Assembly (NCBI GenBank): GCA_031363915.1
Contig: JANLVI010000002.1
Coordinates: forward strand, 1 to 64,000
Direction: 5' to 3'
Length of the DNA stretch: 64,000 nucleotides
From: JANLVI01 sp031363915
GTDB lineage: Bacteria > Vulcanimicrobiota > Vulcanimicrobiia > Vulcanimicrobiales > Vulcanimicrobiaceae
Shown here: in pieces, positions 17,078 to 26,092 of the stretch
Layout of the letters: each line of letters opens with the position of its first letter
How positions within the stretch are numbered: position 1 is the stretch's first letter
The notes under the pieces: generated by a model
Told to the model about the DNA's origin: nothing
Database searches by the model: none
What the model saw: only the letters and a program-made list of their open reading frames with translations
Made by a program: the position numbers and the translations under genes

Positions 17078-20001
17078 CCACGAGTTCGGTTCAGCGCGAG
17101 CTGGACCGAACTCATGCGAGTAACGCCGTCGAACTTCAGGCGCGCCTCGCAAAAACGGTTTTGGGAACCGTTGCCTTCGACGACCTCACGCGCGGTCTGT
17201 ATGCGACCGACGCATCGATCTACCAGATCATGCCGCTGGGCGTCGTCAAACCGACCTCGGCCGCTGACGTCGTCGCGACGCTCGCCGCCTGCCGTGCCGC
17301 AGGCGTTTCGGTGACCGCCCGTGGCGCTGGAACCTCGCAGTGCGGGCAGACGATCGGCGAAGGCATCATCGTCGACTGCTCGCCCGGAATGAAGCGCATC
17401 CTCGCCTTCGATCCGCAAGCCCGAACCGTTCGTGTCGAGCCCGGTGTCGTGCTCGACGAACTCAACCGATTCCTCAAGCCGCACGGGCTTTTTTTTCCGG
17501 TTGACCCCTCGACCGCACGCCACTGTACTATCGGCGGGATGGCCGCAAACAACAGCTCGGGCACACACTCGATACGCTACGGCATGATGGTCGAAAACGT
17601 CAACGCGATCACCACGGTGCTTGCCGATGGAACGATCGCCGAATTCGGTCCGGTCGGCGAAACCGACGAGATCGAATCGCTCGCGCCGATCGTCGCACTG
17701 CTGCGGAATCTTGCCGCGCGCGAATCGGATGAGATTCGCAAGCGGATGCCCAAAACGCGCCGCCACGTCGGCGGCTACAATCTGCATTTAGTCGACGCGG
17801 GCCCATTCAACTTGGCGAGCATCCTCGTCGGATCCGAAGGCACGCTCGGCTTCTTCACCGAGATCGAACTGCAACTGCAGCCGATTCCGAAGTTCAAAGT
17901 TAGCGGCGTCTGCCTTTTTCCGACGTTCCAATCGGCGATGGAAACGACGCGCCACATCGTAGCGCTCGTGCCCACGGCCGTGGAATTGGTCGATCGCGCG
18001 ATGCTCGAACTCTCGCGTTCGAGCGACGTATACCGCCCGATCATCGAGAGATATATCAGCGGCGATCCCGGTGCGATTCTCATCGTCGAATTTGCCGGAG
18101 ACGATGAAGCCCATGTTCTCGAACGCCTAGAAGCGCTCGACGCGCGCATGGCGGGACTCGGCTTCGTCCACGCGGTCAATCGTTTGCTCGATCGGAAATC
18201 ACAGTACGAGATGGGCTTGGTGCGCAGCGCAGGCCTGAACATCATGATGTCGCGGCGCGAGACGGCAAAGCCCGTCTCGATTATTGAAGACTGTGCCGTT
18301 CCGCTCGAGTATCTCGCGGATTACACGGCCCGCCTCACTGCGATTTTTGAAAAATACGGTACCTACGGAACCTGGTACGCGCACGCATCCGAGGGGTGCC
18401 TGCACGTGCGCCCGGTGCTCGACATGAAGTCCGACGTCGATTTGAAGAAGTTGCGTGAAATCGCCCAGGAGGCGTTCGCGATCGTACGCGAATACGGCGG
18501 CACGCACTCCGGCGAACATGGCGATGGCATCGTACGTTCGGAATTCCACCGTGAGATGCTTGGCGACCGCATCGTCGATGCATTCGAAGAGATCAAAGAC
18601 GCGTTCGATCCGACCGGTCTGCTCAACCCCGGCAAGATCGTGCGCGCGCCCAAAATGGATGACCGTTCGCTCTTCCGCTACGGCAAAAACTATGCCGCAA
18701 TCGATCTGACGACGGTGCTCGACTGGTCTGCCGATGGCGGATTTCTCGGCGCGATCGAGCAGTGCAATAACAACGGCGCCTGCCGCAATCACGCCTCGGG
18801 CGTGATGTGCCCCTCGTACCTTGCAACAGAGGATGAGGTCGACGTCGTGCGCGGGCGCGCCAACGCGCTGCGGTTGGCAATGACCGGCCAACTCGGTCCC
18901 GATGCCATAACGTCCGAGGCCCTCTACGGCGCAATGGATCTGTGCGTCGGCTGCAAAGGCTGTAAACGCGAATGTCCGACCGGCGTGGACATGACGAAGA
19001 TGAAAGTGGAGTTCCTCCACCACTATCGCGCAAAACACGGCCTGCGCCTTAAAGACCGTCTCGTTGCAAATCTGCCGCGTCTCGCGCCGCTCGCATCGGC
19101 GTTCGCGTTCTTCGCCAACTTGCGCAACAAGATTCCGCGTCTTGCGAAATGGGCCGAAACCGCGGTCGGCATTTCGGCCCAACGCAAACTCCCGACGTGG
19201 CGCAGCGATATCTTTCGCGAACGCGAAATCCCCGCCGAACCGTTCACCGGCACGCGCGATGTTGTGTTACTGGTCGATACGTGGAACCGCTATTACGAAC
19301 CCGGCATCGCGCGCGACGCGCTGCGCGTACTGCAAGCTGCGGGCTACACCGTACATGCACCGGATATGGGAACCGCTCGACCACTCTGCTGCGGGCGTAC
19401 GTATCTCTCCGCGGGACTCGTGCACGAAGCGAAGATCGAAGCCAAACGCACGATCGATGCGTTGCTTCCGTTCGTGGAACGCGGCGTTCCGATCGTCGGC
19501 CTCGAACCATCGTGTCTGCTCACGCTGCGCGACGAGTTCCTCACGATGCTGCCGGGCGCGGAAACGTCCGCGCTTTCCGAGCACGCCTTCCTTTTTGAAG
19601 AGTTCGTCGCAATCGAGATCGACGCCGGGCGCTGGAGGATCGACTTGCAACCGCTTCCGCAGTCGACCGCCTACGTTCACGGCCATTGCCATCAAAAAGC
19701 CTTTGGTGCGATGCCGGCGGTTGAAAAAACGCTGCGCTCGATTCCGAATCTCGAAGTGGTGGTCATCGAATCGAGCTGCTGCGGCATGGCGGGAAGCTTC
19801 GGCTATGAGGTCGACCACTACGATGTCTCGATGAAGATGGCCGAACGCACGCTCTTGCCTGCCGTGCGCGCGATGCCCGAGAACGCGTTGCTCGTGACCG
19901 ACGGCTTGAGTTGTCGCCATCAAATCGAACACGGCGCGGACAAACGCGGAGAACACGTCGCGAGCGTCCTGGCAGCTGCGCTTCCGCAGAAGAACGCGTA
20001 G
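17068..20001 (+). CDS. FAD- and Fe-S-binding oxidoreductase (YdiJ / GlcD-GlpC fusion type)
   Basis: This 977-residue fusion has a PCMH-type FAD domain (residues about 55-235; ARGAGTSQCGQTIGEG near residue 88, GGMAANNSSGTHSIRYG near 156), a FAD-oxidase C-terminal domain (about 240-525; GTHSGEHGDGIVRSEF near 480), and a ferredoxin region. The clusters are CNNNGACR...CPSY (about 566) and CVGCKGCKRECPTG (about 626). It ends with a heterodisulfide-reductase-like CCG pair, LCCGRTYLS (about 772) and SSCCGMAGSFGYE (about 902). Enzymes with this layout oxidise D-2-hydroxyacids such as D-lactate or D-2-hydroxyglutarate and pass electrons to quinone or flavoprotein. The GTG start lies inside the VOC gene and the stop abuts a TSUP transporter gene. 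Confidence 0.88.
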   Translation: MGVATSSVQRELDRTHASNAVELQARLAKTVLGTVAFDDLTRGLYATDASIYQIMPLGVVKPTSAADVVATLAACRAAGVSVTARGAGTSQCGQTIGEGIIVDCSPGMKRILAFDPQARTVRVEPGVVLDELNRFLKPHGLFFPVDPSTARHCTIGGMAANNSSGTHSIRYGMMVENVNAITTVLADGTIAEFGPVGETDEIESLAPIVALLRNLAARESDEIRKRMPKTRRHVGGYNLHLVDAGPFNLASILVGSEGTLGFFTEIELQLQPIPKFKVSGVCLFPTFQSAMETTRHIVALVPTAVELVDRAMLELSRSSDVYRPIIERYISGDPGAILIVEFAGDDEAHVLERLEALDARMAGLGFVHAVNRLLDRKSQYEMGLVRSAGLNIMMSRRETAKPVSIIEDCAVPLEYLADYTARLTAIFEKYGTYGTWYAHASEGCLHVRPVLDMKSDVDLKKLREIAQEAFAIVREYGGTHSGEHGDGIVRSEFHREMLGDRIVDAFEEIKDAFDPTGLLNPGKIVRAPKMDDRSLFRYGKNYAAIDLTTVLDWSADGGFLGAIEQCNNNGACRNHASGVMCPSYLATEDEVDVVRGRANALRLAMTGQLGPDAITSEALYGAMDLCVGCKGCKRECPTGVDMTKMKVEFLHHYRAKHGLRLKDRLVANLPRLAPLASAFAFFANLRNKIPRLAKWAETAVGISAQRKLPTWRSDIFREREIPAEPFTGTRDVVLLVDTWNRYYEPGIARDALRVLQAAGYTVHAPDMGTARPLCCGRTYLSAGLVHEAKIEAKRTIDALLPFVERGVPIVGLEPSCLLTLRDEFLTMLPGAETSALSEHAFLFEEFVAIEIDAGRWRIDLQPLPQSTAYVHGHCHQKAFGAMPAVEKTLRSIPNLEVVVIESSCCGMAGSFGYEVDHYDVSMKMAERTLLPAVRAMPENALLVTDGLSCRHQIEHGADKRGEHVASVLAAALPQKNA

Positions 20002-20780
20002 TGCTCCTCACGTTCGCGGTCGCCGTCCTCGGCGTGATTTCGTGTTTCTTCGGTTCGCTCGTCGGTTTCGGCGGCGGCTTCATCACGGTTCCCGTGCTGC
20101 GTTTGGTCGGCCAACTGCCGCCGCAGACGGTGGCAGCAACCTCGCTCTTCATGGTGGGCGTGAACGTCGCCGTCGCCTCGGTCGCGTTGCGCAAACAGAA
20201 GCGCATCAATATTCGCATGGGCTGGGCGCTGGGCGTCGGCGGCGTGCTCGGCAGTTTCCTTGGCGTCTACATGCTGCGCTACATCAACGCGAGTGCCTTC
20301 GATCTGCTTTACGGTTTGATGCTGCTCTTCATCGCCTACATGATGCTCAAGCCCACGAAACCGTCGAGCTTACCGGAGACCGAACTCGAGAGCGAACGTT
20401 CGAGAAGTGCCGGACGCATCGAACTCGGTGCGATGGGCATTTCCGTTGGATTCGTCTCGACGATTTTCGGTATCGGCGCGGGAACGATCGCCATCCCGCT
20501 GCTCATGTGGCGCTACAAATTGCCCGCATACATCGCGATGCCGACCTCGTCGTTCATCGCGCTCGTCTACATTTGGCCCGGCATTATCGCCCAAATCGGT
20601 GCCCACCGCGTCGATTGGGCGCTGGCGATCCCGCTCTCGATCGGCGCCGTGCTCGGCGCGCAATTAGGCGCAATCTACTCAGCGCGCCTCAAGTCAGTCC
20701 AACTCCAGCGTGTCTTCGGCGCCGTCGCCATCTGCGCGTTCGTTGGGCTCACGATCCGCCACATCCCGACGCTCCACTAA
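20001..20780 (+). CDS. TSUP (TauE/SafE) family anion permease
   Basis: This 259-residue membrane protein has about eight hydrophobic segments in two repeats, each opening with a glycine-rich motif: GSLVGFGGGFITVPVL near residue 18 and STIFGIGAGTIAIPLL near residue 157. This is the TSUP family, transporting sulfite, sulfoacetate or organic anions, often outward. The GTG start overlaps the last base of the dehydrogenase stop, so the permease is the third gene of the VOC-dehydrogenase-TSUP operon. By context it may move the 2-hydroxyacid substrate or product of that enzyme; this is inference. Confidence 0.8.
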   Translation: MLLTFAVAVLGVISCFFGSLVGFGGGFITVPVLRLVGQLPPQTVAATSLFMVGVNVAVASVALRKQKRINIRMGWALGVGGVLGSFLGVYMLRYINASAFDLLYGLMLLFIAYMMLKPTKPSSLPETELESERSRSAGRIELGAMGISVGFVSTIFGIGAGTIAIPLLMWRYKLPAYIAMPTSSFIALVYIWPGIIAQIGAHRVDWALAIPLSIGAVLGAQLGAIYSARLKSVQLQRVFGAVAICAFVGLTIRHIPTLH

Positions 20781-20803
20781 CCCTCCGGGCGACGATGCGC
20801 GTC

Positions 20804-21805
20804 TTACGCGGCTATTTTGTCCATCGCAAACGCTTTCGCGAGTAGCTCGTACGAGCGGAGCCGCAATTCGTAGTCCGGCGCGATCGTCACGATCAATGCT
20901 TCGTCGGCACCGTGTTCCTCAATTTTCTCTTCGATTTTCACGCGCACATCGTCCGGAGTACCGGCGATGATGCGGCGTGTTGCCGCGATTTCGCTTCGTT
21001 CGAGCGATGTCCACGGATAGGCGGCCGTTTCCGCACGTGAGGGAACGGGACTTGAGAGGCCGCGGAACAAACGCAGGCGCCAGAGCGACACCGGCCAGGT
21101 CAGTTCTTCTGCTTCTTCCGGACTCGGGGCGGCGATCGCCGCGAGCGCGACGATCGCGCGGGGTTGGGCGTGGCGTCGCGAGGGCTTGAAGCGCTCGCGG
21201 TACATACGCACGATTGCCGGCGCATCGCCGCCGATGAAGTGCGCGTACGTGTACGGCAGCCCCATCTCGGCGGCGAGTAGCGCGCCGTACTGCGACGATC
21301 CAAGCATCCAGACGGCGGGCGAAGTCCCGCCGGTCGGCATCGCTTTGAGCGGCGCGAACGGGCTGCGGTCGGGCGTCGTTTCGTCGAGGAAATCGATCGT
21401 GTCGGCAATCTGTTGCGGGAAACGATTCACGTCGCCCGTCTCGAGCGCTGCGGAAACGAGGTGCGTGCCACCGGGCGCGCGGCCGATGCCGAGGTCGATC
21501 CGACCGGGTGCGAGCGCTTCGAGCATGCGGAACGTCTCAGCGACTTTGAGGGCGCTATAGTGCGGCAGCATCACGCCGCCGGTTCCTAAGCGAATGCGCG
21601 AGGTTTCCGCAGTCAGGCGTGCGAGCAGAATCTCCGGCGATGCATCCGCAAGGCCGCCCATCGCGTGGTGCTCGGCGAGCCAGTATCGATGATAGCCAAG
21701 TTGATCGGCACGCTTTGCGAGAGCAATCGATGCGGTGACGGCTTCAGCGGGGGTGGAGCCGGAAACGATCGGGGACTGATCGAGGATACCAATCGGAATA
21801 GCCAT
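20804..21805 (-). CDS. LLM-class flavin-dependent monooxygenase (luciferase-like)
   Basis: This 333-residue TIM-barrel flavoprotein belongs to the FMN/F420 luciferase-like group. It opens with PIGILDQSPIVSGSTPAEA, followed by WLAEHHAMGG near residue 45, SRIRLGTGGVMLPHYSALKV near 75 and GRIDLGIGRAPGG near 105, then GSSQYGALLAAEMGLPY. This pattern is shared by the MsnO8-like subfamily of bacterial LLM oxidoreductases. The ATG chosen puts the first barrel strand at residue 3; the frame continues 47 codons upstream without family similarity. It is convergent with the TSUP gene, 23 bp apart. Substrate unknown. Confidence 0.82.
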   Translation of the reverse strand: MAIPIGILDQSPIVSGSTPAEAVTASIALAKRADQLGYHRYWLAEHHAMGGLADASPEILLARLTAETSRIRLGTGGVMLPHYSALKVAETFRMLEALAPGRIDLGIGRAPGGTHLVSAALETGDVNRFPQQIADTIDFLDETTPDRSPFAPLKAMPTGGTSPAVWMLGSSQYGALLAAEMGLPYTYAHFIGGDAPAIVRMYRERFKPSRRHAQPRAIVALAAIAAPSPEEAEELTWPVSLWRLRLFRGLSSPVPSRAETAAYPWTSLERSEIAATRRIIAGTPDDVRVKIEEKIEEHGADEALIVTIAPDYELRLRSYELLAKAFAMDKIAA

Positions 21806-22046
21806 GGTAAGAGCTACAACACTGCTCGCGGCACAATCCGTTGCTGCGATGACAGCCGAACATTGGAGCGCTCGAATCAGCACATTGGCATTCGGAACGA
21901 CCGAAAGAATGGCACCGAGGTCATCTGGATCGGCTGTCACGATCATCGACTGTCGGTAAGCAACCGCAACGTCGAAAACCGTTGCGCGAACAAACTTGAG
22001 GACTCGCGAAAGGCGCGCTTGCGACGATCAGTGATGACCAAAGCAA

Positions 22047-23270
22047 CTAGACGATGCGGGCGACTCCATCAGCTGTCGGCTGGGGGAGAGAGCTATCCGC
22101 CCCGACCGGGAGCGCCCGCTGGGAGGCGAGGTACATCTTCGCTTTGTCGACTTCAGTCGTGAGTGATTGAACGGTCTGCCGCATCGAGTCGATCGCTTTG
22201 AGTTTGAAGTTTGCCATGTCGTCCATCGCCGAGGTGACATTCGCGAAAGCGGCCTTGAGCTGCTCGACGTCGACCGTCGCGCTCGATGCCTGCGCGTAGA
22301 CGCGGCCCGCATTTTCTTTGAGCATCTTCGCGTTACCCGCGATGAGGTTGCCGGTTGTCGTATTGAGCGCGTCGATCTGGTCGAGGACGAGCTTCTGACT
22401 TGCGATCGCTTGCGCGACGACGACGGCCGTGCGCAGGGCCGAGACCGTGGTGGTCGTGGCACGGTCGATGCCCTTTTGCAATTCGGTGTTGTTCTTCTTC
22501 ACCAAATCGAGCGCCATGTAGCCTTGGATATTCACGGCCATCTGGGTTGCGATGTCTTGCTGCTTTTGACGTGCGTAGAAGAGCACGTCTTCTTTGAGGA
22601 TACGCGCGCGTTCGGAGTCGGTTGCCTCGATCGAGCCGATCTTGCCCTGCACGGAATCCGCGATTTTCCCGGCAAGGAACGCGAACTGTTCGAGCTGGCC
22701 CATGAGCTTCCACATGTTCTGCTTTTCAAGCTCGATTGCCGCGTTGTCGCGCAACAGCTGGTCTTTCGAGCGATACAGCGCCTCGATGATCGCATTGAGC
22801 TGACCCTGCGAGGACTCGTAGCTGCGAAAATAATCTTGCAGCTTGTTTCCAAAGGGCAAGATGCCGAGGATTTTTTTCACGCCAAAGAGATCGCCTTGGC
22901 GCGAGGGATCGAGTTTCTCGACCGTGCGACGCAGATCGAGCATTTGCTTTGAAACATCGGACTCACCGCCAAAAGCGCCGGACTGCATCGCGCGGACCGG
23001 GCGCTGTAAGAGCGTGTTCGACACATTTGCCGACGCGACGATTTCTTTCGAACCCATAGCGCTCAGCGCCGCAACGGCATTGGTGAATTCTTGGCCGTCG
23101 ATCGGCAGCGACACGAGCGTGTGCGCGACTTCGTTGACTTGCGTTTCGAGCGCCGTCTGCTGGGCGGGTGTGATCGGGACCTTGCCGACCGCGGCTGCCG
23201 GGGTGATTGCTTTGACGGGCTCGGGGGCGGCCAGCGGCTCGGGCGGGGCTAGTTGAAAGTCGTCGTTCAC
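22047..23270 (-). CDS. telA: TelA/KlaA-family toxic anion resistance protein
   Basis: This 407-residue, largely helical cytoplasmic protein belongs to the TelA family, first linked to tellurite and toxic-anion resistance. Family signs are DLRRTVEKLDPSRQG, the GILPFGNKLQDYFRSYES segment near residue 153, IEALYRSKDQLLRDNAAIE near 180, and a long coiled coil through TTTTVSALRTAVVVAQAI and DMANFKLKAIDSM. The first 35 residues are proline- and alanine-rich and probably disordered. It follows a small glycine-rich gene, a tandem YbjQ-type gene and an unknown gene in one direction; the grouping suggests a stress operon. The substrate and mechanism of the family remain unclear. Confidence 0.85.
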   Translation of the reverse strand: MNDDFQLAPPEPLAAPEPVKAITPAAAVGKVPITPAQQTALETQVNEVAHTLVSLPIDGQEFTNAVAALSAMGSKEIVASANVSNTLLQRPVRAMQSGAFGGESDVSKQMLDLRRTVEKLDPSRQGDLFGVKKILGILPFGNKLQDYFRSYESSQGQLNAIIEALYRSKDQLLRDNAAIELEKQNMWKLMGQLEQFAFLAGKIADSVQGKIGSIEATDSERARILKEDVLFYARQKQQDIATQMAVNIQGYMALDLVKKNNTELQKGIDRATTTTVSALRTAVVVAQAIASQKLVLDQIDALNTTTGNLIAGNAKMLKENAGRVYAQASSATVDVEQLKAAFANVTSAMDDMANFKLKAIDSMRQTVQSLTTEVDKAKMYLASQRALPVGADSSLPQPTADGVARIV

Positions 23271-23288
23271 GCCGTGTTCTCCAAAATG

Positions 23289-23474
23289 TCAGCGATCGTT
23301 GATGTTGAGGATTTTTGGTCCGCCGCAGAGATAGCGCTCGTACGTCACAGGCGCGCCGGGTTCGCGCTTCGGCGGCTCGCCGCCGCCGAAGATGCCGGCG
23401 ACGAGTTCGCCGAGGCCGCCGCCCTCGGCTGATTCACCGAAGAGCCCGCCGAGCAGATCGCCGAAGCCGTCCAC
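23289..23474 (-). CDS. small glycine-rich protein, 61 aa
   Basis: A GTG start lies one base after the stop of the YbjQ-type gene, and the stop comes 18 bp before telA, so position strongly supports a translated gene. The protein begins DGFGDLLGGLFGESAEGG and continues GLGELVAGIFGGGEPP, two repeats of an amphipathic phenylalanine/leucine-glycine motif, then a tail with YERYLCGGPKILNIN. Such F-G-G motifs resemble low-complexity membrane-associating segments. I know no family. It could help the TelA/YbjQ system assemble at the membrane, but this is inference. Confidence 0.5.
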   Translation of the reverse strand: MDGFGDLLGGLFGESAEGGGLGELVAGIFGGGEPPKREPGAPVTYERYLCGGPKILNINDR

Positions 23475-23475
23475 G

Positions 23476-24327
23476 TTAGTCGTTCAAACCGATTTGGAAT
23501 TGCGGTTTGACGCCCTTGGATTCGTGACGTTTCACGATGGAGGTGCCGATCGCCATAAACTCGATGATGTGCGGCTGCCAGATATGATTTTTCTCGACGA
23601 TCTGCATCCCGACGACGCCTTCGGCTCCGTGCGATTCGGCCTCGGCCTGCATGCGCGACATTGCAAGTTCGCGTGCGTCGTAAATCGCCTCCGTGTAGTT
23701 CGGGAGTTCGATGTTGTTGCCGAGCGTGCGCATCGATTGCATGAAGCCCTGGTGCGCGATGTGGTAGACGCACGTCCCCATCACCAGTTCCGCCGGAATA
23801 TAGCCCGCCTCGTGCAGCTTGTAGAAATCTTGCACGGAAAGGTCGCTCGTAAACGGCTTGCCGTTGACGGTCTTGTAGTCGTTGCCGGCAGGCGCGCTGA
23901 CCGCCGTACCGATCGCCGTGAATTCCAGCGCGTTCTCGGCCCACACGTAACCGCCGACTTCGAGCCGTACGCCGACGATACCGTCGGCACCGAGCGTCGC
24001 TGCTTCTTCTTCCATACGCGCCATTGCAAGTTCCCGTGCCTGATACATGGCCTGCGTGAGGACGCCGAGTTCTTCGTTATTGAAATAGTTCGCGTACTGC
24101 AGGCCGACGTGGTAGATCGAACTTCCGAGAACGAGGCCAAGGGGCTCCATCCCAAGCTCTTTGAGCAGCACGAATTCCGAGACGGAGAGGTCGCTTGTAA
24201 AGAGCGGCTTGCCACCCTCGCCGCGCATGCGCCGAAGACGTGCGATTGCATCGACCGGAACGCCGCCGGGCGTTACGCGGACATTGGACTGTTGATTACC
24301 GCGATTGCCGCCGCCGAAAAAACTCAC
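23476..24327 (-). CDS. tandem YbjQ/heavy-metal-binding domain protein (UPF0145-like)
   Basis: This 283-residue protein has two copies of a YbjQ-type domain. Copy 1 spans about residues 30-150 (PLFTSDLSVSEFVLLKELG, QARELAMARMEEEA, ADGIVGVRLEVGG, FTAIGTAV). Copy 2 spans about residues 155-270 (PFTSDLSVQDFYKLHEAGY, DARELAMSRMQAEA, AEGVVGMQIVEK, FMAIGTSIV). The single-domain YbjQ family forms ring-shaped oligomers; its ligand is unsettled. The N-terminus is SFFGGGNRGNQQ. I chose a GTG start preceded by GAGG at 8 nt; upstream in-frame sequence is arginine-rich and lies inside the neighbouring gene. It lies 5 nt from the upstream gene and one base from the small downstream gene. Confidence 0.8.
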   Translation of the reverse strand: MSFFGGGNRGNQQSNVRVTPGGVPVDAIARLRRMRGEGGKPLFTSDLSVSEFVLLKELGMEPLGLVLGSSIYHVGLQYANYFNNEELGVLTQAMYQARELAMARMEEEAATLGADGIVGVRLEVGGYVWAENALEFTAIGTAVSAPAGNDYKTVNGKPFTSDLSVQDFYKLHEAGYIPAELVMGTCVYHIAHQGFMQSMRTLGNNIELPNYTEAIYDARELAMSRMQAEAESHGAEGVVGMQIVEKNHIWQPHIIEFMAIGTSIVKRHESKGVKPQFQIGLND

Positions 24328-24332
24328 CGGGA

Positions 24333-25088
24333 TTACCTCGCAAAAAACGACGTGAGAAGTTCGCGTGTGGAGCGGTCGCGCTCGACGTACGCACCGACAT
24401 CGTCGAAGAGGCCTCGCAGCCATTCGCCGATCTCGCAGGGTTCCGTGCGCAACGCGATGCCGCGCACGACTTTGGTCACTGAGGCCGCAACACCGGAACG
24501 TTCGAACGCAAGCGCGTACCGCAATGCGTGCTCTCCGCGCGGCACATCGAGTACGACGGATTTTGGCGGGCCGCCGAAGAGGCCGCGCCGCACCGTCGTA
24601 AGATTCGGGAAGAGCGCGGAGAACTTGTCGGCGGCAATCGCGACGAGTTGCTGTGGATCCGATGCGGCCGCCGAATCGAGTTGCGCGAAGAAGCGGGTAA
24701 CGAGCGTGCGGGACGGGCCATCCGAGGGCGCGGCGGGCGGTGCGTCCGGCAGCGATTCTTCGGGTCCAAAGCGTTCGGTGAGAAACGCACCGTTCGCCGC
24801 AAGATTGGCCCGGCTCGCCTCGGCGAGCGCCGCGAGACGCTGTGCCGTCGCTTTCTCGAGCAGCGAGAGCTGACCGACGAGCATATCGACGGCAGCCGCG
24901 TCGCGTTGACTCTGCGGTATATCCAAATACGCAGCAAGCGTGTCCGGCAAATAGCGACGCTCGGTCTCTTTGAGCGCGTAGCTCGCGTCGTTCAAACCGC
25001 TCATGCCCTGGGTCAATCGCCGACCTTCATCGAGCAGTGCCTCGATGCGTGTGACCGCCGCGAGGGCGCCTTCGGGAAGCTCAGTCAT
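24333..25088 (-). CDS. hypothetical protein, about 251 aa, first gene of the TelA/YbjQ operon
   Basis: I do not recognise the family. The N-terminal 110 residues are predicted helical (TRIEALLDEGRRLTQGM, LLEKATAQRLAALAEAS), then a proline-rich hinge (LPDAPPAAPSDGPS), then a mixed domain ending in EIGEWLRGLFDDVGAYV. No signal peptide or membrane segment is seen. ATG codons at 25088 and 25094 are both possible; AGGA lies 10 nt before the first of these as listed. The short gap to the YbjQ-type gene (5 nt) says it is part of the same operon and likely the same process. Confidence 0.6.
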   Translation of the reverse strand: MTELPEGALAAVTRIEALLDEGRRLTQGMSGLNDASYALKETERRYLPDTLAAYLDIPQSQRDAAAVDMLVGQLSLLEKATAQRLAALAEASRANLAANGAFLTERFGPEESLPDAPPAAPSDGPSRTLVTRFFAQLDSAAASDPQQLVAIAADKFSALFPNLTTVRRGLFGGPPKSVVLDVPRGEHALRYALAFERSGVAASVTKVVRGIALRTEPCEIGEWLRGLFDDVGAYVERDRSTRELLTSFFAR

Positions 25089-25124
25089 GGGCATCACGTC
25101 CTACGCACGCCCAAGACCGAAGTT

Positions 25125-26090
25125 TCACGCCGGGTCAAGCGCCGTCATCGATGCGGCCGCATAACGGTCGCCGACGGCCGAACCCATGGGGAACGCCGCT
25201 TCGAGTTCGCGCACATCCTCCGTGCTGAGCACGAGGTCGAGCGAGGCGAGGTTCTCATCCAAACGCGTGCGGCGCTTGGTCCCGGGGATCGGCACGATGT
25301 CGTTTCCACGGGAAAGCACCCAAGCGAGCGCCACTTGGGCGTTCGTCGCACCCTTCGCGCGTGCGATCTGTTCGAGCGCGCTCACCAGTTGGGCGTTCTT
25401 GGCAAAATTCTCACCCGAGAAGCGCGGTTGGTTGCGCCGCACGTCGTCCACGGCAAGGTCGCCGGGTGAGGTAAACGCGCCGGTAAGAAATCCGCGGCCG
25501 AGCGGACTGTACGCAACGAACGTAATGTCAAGTTCACGCGCCGTTGCGAGGACGCCGTTTTCGGGATCGCGCGTCCAGAGCGAATACTCCGTCTGAAGCG
25601 CGGAGATCGGATGTACGGCGTATGCTTTGCGCATTGTCGCAGGCGACGCTTCGGAGAGGCCGAGATACTTGACTTTCCCAGCCTTCACCAGCTCCGCCAT
25701 CGCGCCCACGGTCTCTTCGATCGGCAGCGCTTTGTTTACGCGGTGCATGTAGTACAGATCGATCGTCTCGATGCCCAGTTTCTTCAAGCTCTCGTCACAC
25801 GCACGGGCGATGTAGCTTGCATCCGGCTTTTCATCGGACGGCGGATTGCTGAATTTCGTCGCGAGCACGACGGCATCGCGCCGACCGGCAATCGCGCGCC
25901 CGACCAGTTCTTCGTTCCCCGCATAGGCTTGAGCGGTATCGAGGAAATTGATCCCGCGATCGAGTGCGTGGTGGATCGTTGCGACGGACTCGGCATCATC
26001 GTAACCGGCGTAAAAGGCCGACATGCCCATGCACCCAAGGCCGAGCGCCGAGAGCGCAACGCCGGTTTTCCCGAGCGTCCGATGCTGCAC
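25125..26090 (-). CDS. aldo/keto reductase
   Basis: This 321-residue NADPH-dependent TIM-barrel oxidoreductase belongs to the YakC/AKR13-like group. It begins QHRTLGKTGVALSALGLGCM, with the catalytic aspartate and tyrosine in NFLDTAQAYAGNEELVGRA near residue 55, the lysine in VLATKFSNP near 80, histidine in IDLYYMHRVN near 118, and the cofactor-binding IVPIPGTKRRTRLDENL near 260. The GTG start has GGAG at 6-nt spacing and comes just after the stop of the beta-propeller gene, with the ribosome-binding site overlapping that stop. A much longer in-frame extension lies inside the upstream gene and is not used. Natural substrate unknown. Confidence 0.88.
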   Translation of the reverse strand: MQHRTLGKTGVALSALGLGCMGMSAFYAGYDDAESVATIHHALDRGINFLDTAQAYAGNEELVGRAIAGRRDAVVLATKFSNPPSDEKPDASYIARACDESLKKLGIETIDLYYMHRVNKALPIEETVGAMAELVKAGKVKYLGLSEASPATMRKAYAVHPISALQTEYSLWTRDPENGVLATARELDITFVAYSPLGRGFLTGAFTSPGDLAVDDVRRNQPRFSGENFAKNAQLVSALEQIARAKGATNAQVALAWVLSRGNDIVPIPGTKRRTRLDENLASLDLVLSTEDVRELEAAFPMGSAVGDRYAAASMTALDPA

Positions 26091-26092
26091 GC

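Noticed and set aside
21806..21946. N-terminal extension of the LLM monooxygenase to 21946
   Set aside because: The family's first barrel strand begins at the ATG 21805; upstream residues show no family match.
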